A stretch of 64,000 nucleotides of DNA from Ceratodon purpureus (Eukaryota > Streptophyta > Bryopsida > Pseudoditrichales > Ditrichaceae). The DNA is taken from the NCBI GenBank assembly GCA_014871385.1, contig CM026431.1, forward strand, positions 10,255,729 to 10,319,728. Direction: 5' to 3'. Shown here in pieces: positions 1 through 11,880 of this stretch (position 1 is the stretch's first letter; each line of letters begins with the position of its first letter). A model generated the notes under the pieces. The model was not told where the DNA came from and searched no databases. It saw only the letters and a list, made by a program, of their open reading frames with translations. The translations under genes and the position numbers were made by a program.

Positions 1-392
1 TGACCGGAGGAAGTGGACGTCATTTCTGGGAAAGATGTGGAGGTCCGAAATGTTGAGCTCCACCAGAGGATGATAACACCGGAATAAAATTCTGTTAGCC
101 ATAACAAACCCCACTGTACAAGGTTAATTCAATGACACGTGAAATAGAAAGTGGAAACGAAAAATGAGGAATTCCACAACAGAAAAGTATAGAACATATA
201 CAACGTGACAATGAGCCAATATCGGTGGAAGTGTCACACTATGCAGTGCGACATATGATTATCGAAATACAATGGGCATAAACCCGGTACAGGGAGGAGG
301 ACAGGATCAAACTCCGAAATCCACTAAGATGATTACGACAATGACGTTAGCCGCAGCCGCTCTTGCCTCTCATTCTTCTACAGAATGTGTAT

Positions 393-998
393 CTATTCCT
401 CATCGTCAGTGCCGCTTGTGGACCTCTCTTCGTCCCAGTCCCAATCTGCGTTAGCCCAGTCCGGGTCGGATTCGGAGTCTGTGTCATGGAACGGATTTTC
501 CCCTGTTGCGGCAACAACCCGATGATCACCCTGAATCCACGCTTCTAATCCTAAAGGCCACTCCTTGCTACCTTCAGCGTATACCATCCACCCGACGCAC
601 ACGCATCTAATATGACACAACATTCTGAATTTATCGACTGGTGTTTCTCCATTCATTAGCAATGGCCATATTTTGTCCTTCACTATCTCTCGGGGCAGGG
701 AGTCCAAGAAAGTCTCCGCGGGGACATGAGCGGGATCGCAATCCGACTCTGGGCCACTACGAGGGCGCTTCAATCCATCACCCACGGTTTCACCGGCATG
801 CGATGTCTCTTCAGGTACCTGTCCAAGCGGAAGATGGCTAACTCGACTACATCTAACATGGTGTGGTGTAAGCCTCCCGGTCCTTCGGCAATCCTTCTTG
901 CGGACATGCGGCTCGGTGACGGTACTCGTGAGTCCATCGCCATTAAACGGCGGGTTGGGGATCTCCGTGCGCGACTTAACAGATGGAACAGTGTCCAA
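393..998 (-). CDS. F-box-like protein, possibly carried by the transposon
   Basis: A 201-residue minus-strand frame begins with a basic, low-complexity stretch. It then contains an F-box-like segment near residues 94-150, with LPREIVKDKIWPLL, a conserved-looking cysteine-containing helix (MLCHIRCVCVGW) and a W-x-L-GLEAW ending. The C-terminus is strongly acidic (DTDSESDPDWANADWDWDEE). The LP-x-E-x-x-x-x-KIWPLL pattern is typical of plant F-box starts, which bind SKP1 in SCF ubiquitin ligases. No substrate-binding repeats follow, so the protein would be short. An upstream exon is possible and the methionine at 998 is only the first in-frame one. It lies antisense to the transposase and could be host-derived cargo, an unrelated host gene, or a chance frame with a fortuitous motif. 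No expression signal can be seen. Confidence 0.4.
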   Translation of the reverse strand: MDTVPSVKSRTEIPNPPFNGDGLTSTVTEPHVRKKDCRRTGRLTPHHVRCSRVSHLPLGQVPEETSHAGETVGDGLKRPRSGPESDCDPAHVPAETFLDSLPREIVKDKIWPLLMNGETPVDKFRMLCHIRCVCVGWMVYAEGSKEWPLGLEAWIQGDHRVVAATGENPFHDTDSESDPDWANADWDWDEERSTSGTDDEE

Positions 999-2107
999 AA
1001 AGAAACAGAGAATCTAACGAAACAAACGAGTGCAGACAACGAACATTGGGTTAGGGAGTGGACCTGAGGTTGGAAGAGAGCGCAGCAATGCGATTGACAG
1101 AGGCCGATTAAATGTCTCTCAATAACATTGTGACACAGTTGAGAACCCCAGGGGCAGCCGCCGTCGACGTGAGCCATGGGCGACGACATCTCATCCCTAA
1201 ACCCTAGAGCCTTGCAAGAAAGTGGAAATCCCCCCCGATGAGTAAGACAAGAGCGCCCACAACTCTCCCGATCACGGCGCTCTGAACCATTACTGCTGCT
1301 GGTCTGCAAATCAGATAAAACGGGACGGTATGCTAAATATCACCATACTGTCCGCCATCGTGGTGCATGTGGTGGAGAGTGGGAACTCCGTCTCAGAGGA
1401 GGTATCTTCAGCATCATAGCTATCCTAGGTTTAATGGTGGAAGTCCTCACTCATGGACGTCGTGGATGGGTTTCCGAAGTGACGCCGTGTCGATGATTAC
1501 TAGAAACTAACCAATATACCCGGTTGTTTACCTGACAAGGCCGACCAGGTACAACCGAACTTCCCCACTTAGAAATAGATAATATAGATCAAAAGCAGCT
1601 TTCGCGAGAATCCCTCAGATGACGGCGCCTATCATTGGTTGGATGGGCCGAGGTTCGGGGATTGAAGGAGCCTCGTCGCTGAAGGTCATCCTCGGACGAT
1701 GGCACCAAGAGACTAAGGTACTCTGGTACGCACTACGGGAGGTTTGGAATGGTCTATAGGTGCATGGGAAGACATAGAATATTTCTATTGCAACGCTGTT
1801 CAGGTGGGGACGTTCCCTTCAAGAGAGCACATGCGTTCCCGCTCACCGATGTACTCTGCTTTCCTTGTTGCGCTGTTGCGTTCCGGAAGAGTGTACTGCA
1901 GACGCACACCCAACACTCCTAATTAGGGTTTACAGAGTAACGGACAATTTCTGAGGTGCTTACTCTGATCGTGGTGTGGTTGAAGTGGATAGAGAGTACT
2001 GAGAGGATGCATCGAGAGGATTTGGATATAGCTCTGATTACGGAACAGATTCGTTACGCGTTGACCGATTTGGTGGGGCACCAAGTCTGTTAGAGAGCGC
2101 AATCCGG

Positions 2108-2494
2108 GTGTATGAGTTAGGAGTGCTCGGTCCTCGTCACGTCTGCATTGAGTTCTGCGATTGCAGTTCGTGTAGGAAACTTAGGTGGTTTAATAATCCG
2201 AAATGCAACTGCGCTCTCGGGAAAATGTGGGGAAAGTATTTCACCTTGGATGGAGCGATGCGGGTGAAGTGGTTGCGTTGCAGGTGCAATACACTCTCGT
2301 CATTGGCGACGTCGGCCTCTCTATTCTGCAAGTGTCTTTTACTACTCCCTACGCAGGAATACAATCCGTCGGAAGGTAGTACACGTCCCGAAGAATACGA
2401 AGAGCCTTCTGCAGAAGTCTCTAGCTCTGATTTTCCAGCGGACTTGGTTCGGATTGAATTCGACGGCTTGGAGGAGGTGTATCGCCTTGGATAG
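2108..2494 (+). CDS. Cysteine-rich hypothetical frame
   Basis: This 128-residue frame has a dense N-terminal cysteine cluster (CIEFCDCSSCRKLRWFNNP, then CNC and later CRCN and CKC) followed by an acidic serine/glutamate-rich tail. The spacing suggests possible zinc binding, but it does not match a domain I can name. It sits upstream of the transposase exons in the same orientation. It may be part of an upstream transposon gene or a chance frame; start and end are those of the open frame only. Confidence 0.25.
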   Translation: MYELGVLGPRHVCIEFCDCSSCRKLRWFNNPKCNCALGKMWGKYFTLDGAMRVKWLRCRCNTLSSLATSASLFCKCLLLLPTQEYNPSEGSTRPEEYEEPSAEVSSSDFPADLVRIEFDGLEEVYRLG

Positions 2495-2742
2495 GACCAA
2501 TGCTGGTCAGAATAGTTCTGCACAGAAAAGGGGATTTCGCTCAGACGCTTACATTTGTTGGGTTTGCGAGGTGAAGCATTTAGGTATGCTGCCATTCCTT
2601 GACCCGTTGGGCACCAATTGTGATTAAGGAGTTTTCGGTGGGTAGAAAGTGCTTAATTACGTAGTTACCGTGATGTACATGGCTGTTCATTGACAGTGCG
2701 TGAGTCTGAAGAACCGCTGTCGTCGTTCTTCATGTTCTTAGA

Positions 2743-4878
2743 ATGGAAGAGGGCATTCGAAGGAATCCACCGGGGGAGGCTCGCATCCTGTCTCGGAGAG
2801 CGAAATTACTCAGGCGGGAGTTGGCGTACGCGAGGCGGATGAGTTGGACGAAACTGCCATGTCCATGTCAAATCCACATGCGGGAGGCGGAACTCACTCT
2901 CGACTCATACCGGAGATGCCTGAGGGATAATGGAAGGCATGTGTGGTTCTATGGAAGGACAGAGGTATGTCTCATATTTTCCTTCGTGTGTTGATGTGGT
3001 GCTCATATGTAAGATTAACCACGACAACTCAGGAACTCGAATTCTGAAAATTCACTTAGAGCCTTCACCTTCCATGCACAGTAGAAGAACACAATACCGA
3101 TTGGTTGATGCTATGAATTGGGATATCGCATGTCATGAAGCACCTCCTGCCTAACAGTCGAAGATGTTCTGTTGTACCAGGGATACGAGGACGACGACTC
3201 CGACGTCGAGTGGGAGGACCACATTACGTGGTACTATGGAGCGCAGGCGAGAATGCGTCCAAACGCACTACGGCGGAGGGATTTAGACCCGGGGATTGAT
3301 GTGACGCAGATGGTAGTCGAAGCTCATGATATCGTGGACAGAATTCATGAAGAGGTGATGGTGGACCAGGTTCATGCTGGAGAGCATCCGAGAGGAGATC
3401 CGCACCAACAGAGATTTCCGAATGGAGTCAGCGACGACTTAGGGCAGGAGAACAGAGCATCACCCGTAGGAGCAGGTCGGGGTGGGGGGATTCCTAGTCC
3501 GGAGAGAAGCAGTGACTCGGCAATCCCCTTACGCGAGGAAGGTAATGCAGCAGGTGAAGACGGCCGTGACATCTCCGATGCACCGTCAGTCGACGTTTCT
3601 GATGATAGCTCTGGAGACGAGGGGGCGCACCAGTGGGAGACTCTGACGACGAGACAGACGCTTCCATCGCGGCCCTAGAGGAGGCAGCGACTACTCCCTT
3701 GTTCCCAGGATCAGAATACTCTAGCATGGGAACGACGTATGTGCTTCTAAGTAGTGGAAAGCTGCACGGCTGTTCCGACGTCTACCTGGATGAGCTATTC
3801 CGGACCTTAAGCACTACCATTCTTCCTAAGCCGAATACCTTACCCAAGACTTACAGAGAGGCATCCGAGTACTTGAGGAAGTTGGGCCACACTTACAAGT
3901 CAATCGACTCCTGCCCCAACAATTGTTGCCTGTATCGGAAGGACCTGAAGGACGCTCGTGTTTGTCCACATTGCAGGGCTCCGAGAAAAAGAAGAGCAGG
4001 GAGATCAGAAGTGCCGTTCAAGGTTACGAGGGCCTTCCCTCTTACTCCGCGACTCAAACGGATGTTTCGAAGTGCTCTTCAGGCAGCTGCAATGACATGG
4101 TGGGCGACCCTCGCAGTCACGGACGGTGTGATGTCTCATGTCTCTCACTCAGCGCAATGGAAGTGGATCTCGGAGAGATTTCATGCAGAGTTTGGCCATG
4201 ACGATAGAAACGTGCGAATGGCTCTTGTTACAGATGGATTCAACCCCCACGCAGACAAGAGGAGTACTTACTCTATATGGCCTATTCTCCTCATGAACTA
4301 CAACATTGCACCGTGGCTTACGACGAAGAATTATTTTATTATGTTGGGGATCCTAATCCCGGGTCCTAAATCCGTAACAGCTGATTACTTCGATATCTAT
4401 ATGGAGCCACTGATTGAAGAACTCTTACATCTTTGGGAAGAAGGGGTGTACTGCATGGATGTCGCCCGTTATAAGGAGTCGTCTCATTTCATATGAAGGC
4501 GATGATCATCTGGACAATTGGCGACTTCCCAGCCTACGGCGTTTTAGCTGGTTGCACAACCAATGGGTTCGTTGGCTGCCCAGTGTGCGGGGAGGGCTTT
4601 AGATCACGGCGTTCTAAGGTTTTACACAAGAACGTCTTCTGTGGATGTGCCCGCAGGTTCCTTGTTAGGGCAGACCATCCCTTCAGGGGCGACAGTTCAA
4701 ACTTCATAGATGAGGAGCACCGAGTGGCCCCTACTCCCGTTACCGGAAGTGAGCATTGCAGAGGGGAGAGGAGCGTGTCAGGTGGCTTAGAGAGTATGGA
4801 AGACCGAAGGAAATGACCCCGTCAGAAGGCACGGCATCAAGCGAGTTTCCTCACTATATAGGCTTCCTTACTGGAAGG
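2743..4878 (+). pseudogene. CACTA transposase, zinc-finger-like N-terminus and TNP2 domain, frame-disrupted
   Basis: The first exon (2743-2964, donor GTATGT) has the transposase-associated pattern: a CPCQ-type cysteine pair, a helix, then VWFYGRTE. After an acidic, variable stretch (from ~3172), TNP2 follows: ALEEAATTPLFPG near 3675, then CPNNCCLYR with a CPHC knuckle near 3910-3980. The core near 4080-4440 has VTDGFNPH, the family's aspartate-containing motif, then SIWPILLMNYN and LLHLWEEGV; next come TIGDFPAYG and CPVCGEGF, and LPYWK just before a donor at 4879. The family cuts and rejoins CACTA transposon ends in the nucleus. The frame change near 3633 can be explained by a short intron (3554-3633), but changes near 4490, 4755 and 4857 have no plausible intron. 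The copy is therefore probably inactive, unless these are assembly indels. Confidence 0.75.
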
Positions 4879-5390
4879 TAAGAGTGCCACTGAGCGCCCC
4901 TGATCCTTGTTTACAGTCTGCACATGTTGTCTTCGACGTCTCGATATTGTGTGGCTCCAGTGGCTTCATGTCATGATCACTTGGGACTCTATGTCTAGAC
5001 GTCGGGGTGATGTAGCTGTCTTAACATATGTCATTGAAGTTTAGCCCAGCCTTTTTTTTCGGTGTCGATAAACTTGCTGGTGAATGGGGTTCGAACTACC
5101 AGGCTCTGTCCACCGGGACTTCTAACCATTCATTTAGCGTATGTTGTTCTCTTAGATAGCGTATAATGACTGCTGGAATTGGATTATATGATCATGCTGT
5201 TCGACGACATGAATTGCACATGTCGATGCTCACCTGCGCATGATCTGGTACTGTGTGACCAGATGAATATGTAGCAGACTATGTTTCTCGGTGCAATGGT
5301 CAGTCGTGCTTGCTGATCCCCCATTCTTATATTTTCAGCTGAAGTCTCACAACTTTCTTCATGGTGCTGTGAATAGGAACTTCCAGTTAG
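4879..5390 (+). other. Probable intron of the transposase
   Basis: A good donor (GTAAGA after LPYWK) opens at 4879 and an acceptor (CCAGTTAG) precedes the DVMHVEKN coding stretch near 5391. No other coding sequence is recognised between them. A GTTCGAAC box-B-like string near 5088 was considered as tRNA and rejected. Confidence 0.5.
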
Positions 5391-6280
5391 GCACACACTC
5401 GACGTCATGCATGTGGAAAAGAATATAGCGGTTACAATTACTGGATTTTTTACTCGGTGAAGAAGACACGATAGCCGTGCGAAAGGACCTACAGGATCAA
5501 GGGGTCATGCCTAGTCTGCATCTTGTGCGGGATGAGTTAACCGATAGCTACCTGATGCCGCAGGCACCCTACGTTCTTAGCCCCGGTGAGAAACGACGAG
5601 TCCTACAGACGATCAAGAATGTTCAAACACCGACTGGTCACTGTTCGAACTTGTCGAAGGTAGTTAACTTGGATAAAGGGAAGTTCCAGTTCATGAAAAG
5701 CCACGACTGGCATGTTGTTCTAGAGGAGGTGTTACCTGCCGCCTTGAGAGGGTCGCTCGCAGATGGACCTCGGGTAGCTGTTATTCGACTAGGGCACTGC
5801 TTCAAGAAGATTTGCGAGAAACAAGTAACCGTGAGTGAGCTCCCGAACTTATTGAACTACATTGCCGAAACTTGCTCTCTGCTGGAGATATACTTCCCAC
5901 TGGCGTATTGGAATATAATGCCCCATCTCGTACTTCACTTGCCAAGGGAGCTTTACTGGTGCGGGCCCGTTCATGCCCGCTGGATGTATAGCGTGGAAAG
6001 GTACCTTAGGTCACTTGAAGAGCCTCGTGCGTAATAAGGCCAGACCCGAAGGATCCATTGCCCAGGGTTATATGTATACGGAAGCCATCGGATTCGTCAC
6101 AGAGCATTTCCAAATGTATCCAGGAGTTGCGAGACTACTCTGGGACATGGAAGAAGACGAACAGGACGCAGGGGAGGTGATGGAGGGGCAGGGTCGTGAG
6201 CAATTCTGGGACGACATTGAATTGAAGAAACTTCACGAACATGTTTTGCGTCACTGCGTCCACACGGAGGACCTCTATAG
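5391..6280 (+). pseudogene. CACTA transposase, DUF4218 part, two frameshifts
   Basis: The segment starts with the conserved link between TNP2 and DUF4218 (HTLDVMHVEKN). It continues with RKDLQDQG, then LSPGEKRRV, FLKSHDWHV-type sequence (FMKSHDWHVVLEEVLP), LNYIAETCSLLE and FPLAYWNIMPHLVLHLP, all typical of DUF4218 in plant CACTA transposases. A run of six T at 5447-5452 shifts the frame by one base. A second one-base shift lies at about 6003, just after MYSVERYL; the family sequence GHLKSLVRNKARPEGS continues in the next frame. A donor GTATGC at 6281 probably ends the exon. The function of DUF4218 is not established. Confidence 0.75.
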
Positions 6281-6410
6281 GTATGCTACCCTCATGCGTA
6301 CTGTTTGGGTCAGTGTCATCGCATTGGTGACTAAATAAAGAGTGCTCTAACTGTTATTAAAACGAGTACGTAGAGTACTGTTTAACTCTACAGCCGTTTC
6401 TGTTGCAGTA

Positions 6411-7420
6411 TTTTCTCAGAGGAAAGAAGATCGCTTAGGGGTCGCAATCCAAGGAGACTCGTTCCATTCGCAGACTGGATCGAAGAGAGAGTGCGTCAAA
6501 TGGGAATCGATGGTCATAACCCCTCTCCAGATCTGGTGACTATGTCCAGACTTCCGTCTCCGTACGTAAAGCATCATAACTCGATGTGGGCTTTCGGCTA
6601 CCACTTCAGAACTGACGAAGAGGACGGGAAACAACACGTAACCTTCGACGCTGGAGTGGCAGCCATCATAAACCAAACCTGCCGTTCTTCAGTGTCGGAT
6701 GTGAACCAAATTGAGTCGGAGCTCCTTTATGTAGGAATTATTAAGGACATACTGCGCGTTGACTACGGACATTTGAAGTTCAACGTATTGAGGTGTTCAT
6801 GGATCAAGCCTGATCTCGCAGGGGAGCCGACAATCAAAGTAGACCAAGACGGTTTTTGGCTCGTAAAACACGCTGCTCGACAGAGTGCAGACGTCGAGCC
6901 GTATCTCATGGCCGCACATGCCCGTCAGGTCAGTTAATCGACGCAATTCCCTTTCATTCGTACAGTCTCCCAATGTTTGCATTCCGGTCTAAGCTGAACC
7001 TCTGAATTGCATCATGAGCATCGTATCACTTATCACAGTCGTCATTATGGACTACCCAATGCCGAACAGGTTTATTTTGTCGATGATCCATACAATGAAG
7101 AATGGAAGGTTGTGAGGTACAAGGAGCCGAGATCACGGCGGGTCACTGATGGGCTACCAGACGCTTCTCTTAGCGCACCAGGTCGGACCACTGCCACCGA
7201 GCTTAACATTGCTAGAGGACAAGGCGAGGCTGCAGCTGAGCCTCAGAGGCAGCCAGTACTAGAGGCCGACGTGGTGCATGTCATGGCACACGAAGAGGTC
7301 GACGAAGAAGCAGCTTACATGCAAACGGACCACATCCATTCCGATTCAGAGGACGACATCCCCAACGACGAGGCAGCAGTTCCAGTGATTCCCGTACCTA
7401 ATGCGATTGACGATGCATAA
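6411..7420 (+). pseudogene. CACTA transposase, DUF4216 part
   Basis: After an acceptor (TCTGTTGCAG at ~6410) the frame reads through MGIDGHNPSPDL, MWAFGYHF, YVGIIKDILRVDYG, and FNVLRCSWIKPDL with DGFWLV. This is the normal layout of DUF4216. A donor (CAG then GTCAGT, 6935) and an acceptor before 7038 join this to YGLPNAEQVYFVDDP and WKVVRYKEPRSRRV, the usual end of the domain. An acidic tail rich in Asp and Glu ends at a stop at 7420. This part alone is open across its splice sites; I call it pseudogene only because the upstream parts of the same protein are broken. Confidence 0.7.
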
Positions 7421-8780
7421 CTCTAACGAGTTTGAAATGCCATCAGCCCTTCACGCAGAGCTTGAACTCGGTGTTACTACGGCATTCCCTAAGACATTGG
7501 TACGTCAATTCAGCGAATGAATCCTTCATTACAGTCTCTCACAGCATTCTGCAAACTGATCAGTTGAGGTTACTCTCTGAGGTCAGTAACTGAATAACTC
7601 CCCAAAAGTTTTTCCGCAACCTCTATATTCTAGGTTCTGTTCAGAGAAATACCGTGTGCTTCTCTGGCCATGGGGCATCAGTAGGTCCACGGTTTAGTAT
7701 ATCCACATCCCTCTTAGGTAATATGTTCACACGTCCAAACTGAGTCAGAGGCTCGTCCCATGTACTGACTTGTCAGAACTTGCTTCACGTACGAGCCAAG
7801 GTTCTGACGGAGGACGGTCATGTCACCAGCACCGGACACTGAGTAGGCGGAGCCTCTTTCACCTGTCACAAAATCTTAGCCTGTTTGTCTATTCAGGAAG
7901 TCCATCTAATCAATCATAATCCAGAGGACGAGTACATACGCATGTCAGTTCCAGCCGTTTCGAGTCCATTCCATCAAAGTAGGCGTAGGTCATGCCGTCA
8001 TGGGGCACTGAAGTAGACATGAGTAGAACGCATAGCATCCCATCAGCGAGGCGGCTCCTTCTAGTTTCACATGTCATTATTCTGTCACCTCTGGGCTGTA
8101 ATTAGCAGCAGTCTGCCTCGCTGTATCGTCAATGAGTGGAAGGTGTTGTGGAGAATTGACAGGTTAGTGACACAATGACCATCGTGGCGTATCCACACCC
8201 GTCACGCATTGGATTTCAGCATCATATTATGACAGGGAGCAATAGATGTGAGGTGACTACCAGCCCCAATCAATTGTCGGCTGTCTTCTAGAACCCTAAT
8301 TTCCTCAGAATAAAGCGAGTCGCCTGAGAGATGGAGAGGCGGATGCTCCTCAATGCTTCCATCGCACAGGTGGGCGGAGCCTCCAGAGTGCGAACCCGTC
8401 GACTGATGCTTTCTGGCGTCTGTGTGCTAATCCACTCCTTCCCCGGTGCGTGCGAAGCAGAATCACGGGCTTCATTACTGAACCAGGTACGCGCTTCCAT
8501 CTATGATATTATGTTCCGAATAGTATTTCCATGTGCTTGTACCATGCTGACTTCTCCATATCTTGTCGACGGTCCAGACGCCCTTCTCCTCCATATTGTG
8601 TGTGTTTGAATGACTCGTAACCATTTCATCCTCCGAATTTGTTGGGTTCTCGTTCCTCTTTGCTGGAGTTGTGTAGTTAGTGCGCCTTTTTTTTATTTAC
8701 AATGGAATAGAATTTAACCCTTGCTGTCTCGGCTATGGAAGACTTAATCAATATGATGTCTTCTGTATGTCTTCGCAGAC
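7421..8780 (+). other. Gap between the two transposon genes; nothing recognised
   Basis: No domain-bearing frame is visible. A short frame from 8331 (MERRMLLNASIAQ...) ends at a possible donor (CAG then GTACGC at ~8488) and could be a 5' exon of the next gene, whose first clear coding exon follows an acceptor at about 8778. The segment 7500-8290 is unassigned. Confidence 0.4.
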
Positions 8781-10937
8781 ATGGCCATCGACAGCCATGA
8801 CATTCCACGGAACCCTCATCGGGGATCGCCACGATGGTTTTTCGTGGACAAGAAACTGAATAACTACGGATACTTGCCGGGAGCCCCGAGACGCGACCGG
8901 GACGCACTTCCAGACATAGTCGTGAACGAGGAGAAGTGTGCGAAGCGATGGGGACCAAAGCAACACGGCAAATTCTGGTACGCGCGGCCAGGTTCGAGCG
9001 AGAGTCCGAGAATGATACAGAGGATTGAGAGTCTGTACGAGGTTACCCACCAGCGCCCAATGGGGAAGCAGCGCTGCATTGGACTCGCCTTTGCACGGGG
9101 ACTGATTGCAGAGAAGCTCGGGCACGCAGTGGATTGGGCCTCCTTTGCCGCCAAGCAGTGTCAGCGGGGGGGGCGTCCGTTCATATCCTTAGAAGAGCTG
9201 AGAAGCAAAACAAGACGGGAGTCCGGTTGGTGGCCACGGATTGAGGCGTCGGAGCTGAACGCGAATGACTTGGAGGGGGCTCCGGATGACTGGGAGGTTA
9301 ATAGGCATCCTCGGCAGATGAACATGAGGCTCATCAACGGCTACGACTTGAAGGATGCCTTGCCAACGAGGCCGGACACCGTCGTCTCCCCACCACTGTA
9401 CGGGCGAGTGGTTCATATCGGAGGTCAGCCCCCCTACCGTTTCCCTTCAAGTACCTTGAATATGAATTCTACTCCGCTACTCTGACATGAAATTACATTG
9501 TTCTGTACTGAAATAGATGCTGGCTGTTTGTACATAGTGTCGTCGCATGCAGACAGTGATACTGCAAGCTCTGGGAGTGACTCGTCGGAGAAGATAGTTA
9601 ATAACCACGGTGAGTCTCCTGTCATCCATTATGTACGCTGATGTTCAATCCAGTGTTAGTTAAATAATCCTACAATTGGAGGACATTGTGCTTGGTGGAA
9701 TCCACTACGTCTGCCAATCATTAGAATGTATCGAGGCGTGTGGTCCAATTCGTGCAGGTACAGCTCCACTCTCGGTTGAAGAGGTCCAATCCGCGGAAGT
9801 ACCACCTATTGCAACACAAGGATCACCAATCGTAGAAGGAGGCAACGAGTGGGACAGCTGCCCCGTGTCACCAGGACCAGGTACTATTATGTACTCCAGA
9901 AATAGCCTCGGTTTAGCTTGTTAGTAGATTTGAAGATATAACACTTAAGTGTTTAGTCGAATAGAAGCACTTTTTAACTTGCTAATGGGTGGCCGTCAGC
10001 AGTTTCTCCTGTCGGTGGTCGCCAGGTTGGACGATCCACATCGGACTCTGATTACGAGCCGTCCGACAGGCATAGGACTGAAACGAGTATCCACCCATCC
10101 GCCGGCGTGGAGCGCGACCTCGAGGACATTGTTAGCGATGAGGATGTCCTCGGAGTAGACATCTCCGACCGTGTTCACGCCGAATGTGAGTTTTCAAGAG
10201 TTCCCCTGTCATTGTCTCATCCTGAAATTGTAGTCGAGAAGTGAGACACCTAAACCTTACTGAACCTATTCGACTTCAGAACCACAACCCGTCTTGATTT
10301 TTTTTTTAATCTCATGCGACGACGTGGGCTTACTGTACCTCTGAATTTTGCAGTGGATCACTGGGCCGTGGAGGCTGGATTCTACACAATCGAACCCGAA
10401 GCACAGTTGACCTTCCTCCAAGAGAAGGAGACGGAGTTCAAGAGAGAGTCGAAGAAGCGGAAGGCGGAGGAGGAGGCACAGGAAGGGTGGCTTACGAAGA
10501 TGAGATGGAAAACAATTGACATGGCTTTTCCACCTGAGGGGAATGAGGCGTCGCAGGTGCCGGATTGCAACATCGTAGTGGACAAGTATGTGGCGGATTC
10601 CAACGTTTCTGTGAAGTTCTCACCGCTGAGGTTCCAGCGACGTCCACTATTACTCCCTCGCGGTGAGCGATCTATCACCTTTCACTTACATAAGGATAAT
10701 CTCTACTGCTGAGTTGCTTACGTACTCATGAATATATATAACGTATCACTTTTTGTGAGTGCTGATAGTCGTAGCCATGTCTCCTGTAACAGCAGTTACA
10801 CTTATAGAATATCTCTGTACTACGTGTGTGAATTTGACGCAGAGGTTGCGGCTTCTGGTTCGGGATCGGGAGATTACGATGCGAATGTTGGAAGGAATAT
10901 GGGGAGCATCAATATCGGGGACACCGATAGCGACTGA
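8781..10937 (+). CDS. Second transposon gene (TNPA-position), intact six-exon hypothetical protein
   Basis: Six exons (8781-9423, 9553-9609, 9758-9880, 10000-10185, 10354-10662, 10843-10937) join with matching phase at every junction and standard GT-AG sites, giving about 470 residues. Residues 1-214 form a basic, tryptophan-rich globular region (RWFFVDKKLNNYGYLPG, KRWGPKQHGKFWY). Exons 2-4 are serine- and acid-rich (SDTASSGSDSSE, STSDSDYEPSD). Exon 5 has a probable helix or short coiled coil with a nuclear-localisation-like KRESKKRKAEEEAQ. I do not recognise the fold. CACTA elements usually carry a second gene here whose DNA-binding product assists transposition (TNPA type), so that role is plausible but inferred from position only. 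A further 5' exon is possible. Its clean frame contrasts with the damaged transposase. Confidence 0.5.
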
Positions 10938-11880
10938 TGTGTTCAGAATTGGAGGGCTTCAGTAATAGTATGAGTACTGGGGGGTTTTGGTCTGTACATA
11001 AATCATTTTGATGCACATCCGGACGGGCTGATATAGAGCTTTAAAATGAACTTGACGACTGCCGGAGAGTTAGTGTGATCGTAAAGTAGGTGTGATCGGA
11101 AATTAGGTGTGAGCTTAACATTTTCTTTGAACTCACTCGGGTATCATGTGCGTGATTGCACCGGACTGAGCGTATCCGCTATGTGGTGCACTCGTTACAT
11201 ACTTCTATAATGGATAATTGAATTTCGTTTCTATCTTCGTATTACTACAGGCCCATGAATTCCACTGCTTTTTCTGTGAAATGGCGTGCTTGTCATGTAC
11301 TGGACTGGATGTGGTCGTTCAAAGTATTAGGAAAAAAATTGCATCCCTCAGACGTCTATTTGAATCTAAGTGACGACGCGGTACAACTACCGTAATGTGG
11401 ATCAACAGTAATATCATCAGGAAAAAAAGCGTACTGTACACATTGAGGTCATTCTCCCACATGAAGCACCGGGCATCAACCGGCACCCGAGTCACCCCAA
11501 CGAGGACGACCTCGAAATCGTGGGACCTAAAATTCCCGGCGTCTTGGACCAGTAATCTCGTAGCTATGTCGAGGGAGGGTCGTAATTCATACGTGGCTCG
11601 CGCTTGCTTATTACCCTGTCCGAGGTGGTTCCACCCAGGATAAATCCAGTACCATCGCGCATCCTGATTCGATGTTCAGCCTTCCAAGGAGTGGCCCACA
11701 CCGCCCACACCGGCGACCACGCAGGGAAAGACAGAAACCGCCGGAGGAGCGCCTAAGCCGCGACCCAGCCCTTACAGTCCGGAGTGAGAAACGACCACTT
11801 CGCTAGTAGTGTGTCGGGGTCTAGTGGGCATTCTGTCGGTAACCCCTTGGTCGCCTTGTTTTCCGTGTTTTCAACAGGAT
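10938..11880. other. Right flank of the transposon region; nothing recognised
   Basis: There are no convincing coding exons; the frame at 11395-11643 has no recognisable motif. GC-rich sequence stops at about 11,880, where similarity to the upstream region of the second array gene begins. The element's right terminus should lie in this stretch, but no paired terminal repeat was found. Confidence 0.4.

Larger units (their letters stand above)
1..11880. mobile_element. GC-rich region derived from a CACTA (En/Spm-like) DNA transposon
   Basis: The first ~11.9 kb is visibly richer in GC than the AT-rich DNA that follows. It carries the protein set of plant CACTA elements in the usual order on the plus strand: a transposase-associated zinc-finger-like segment, TNP2 transposase, DUF4218 and DUF4216, then a separate downstream gene. 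The right limit is set at about 11,880 because from 11,881 the sequence is shared with the region upstream of the second receptor gene (40,831 onward), so it belongs to the array and not to the element. I could not find matching CACTA-type terminal inverted repeats or a 3-bp target duplication; the left end may be outside the window, or the region may be a nest of several elements. The element identity rests on its proteins. Confidence 0.75.

Noticed and set aside
1731..1745. CACTACGGGAGG as a possible left terminus of the CACTA element
   Set aside because: No reverse-complement partner (CCTCCCGTAGTG) was found near the expected right end, and similar CACTAC strings occur by chance elsewhere in the region.
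3554..3633. Frameshift at the start of the TNP2 part
   Set aside because: A short intron with donor CAG/GTGAAG and acceptor ACCAG restores the phase, so I do not count it as damage.
5080..5105. tRNA-like B-box (GGTTCGAAC)
   Set aside because: No matching A-box, acceptor stem or anticodon arm can be folded around it; it lies in a probable transposase intron.
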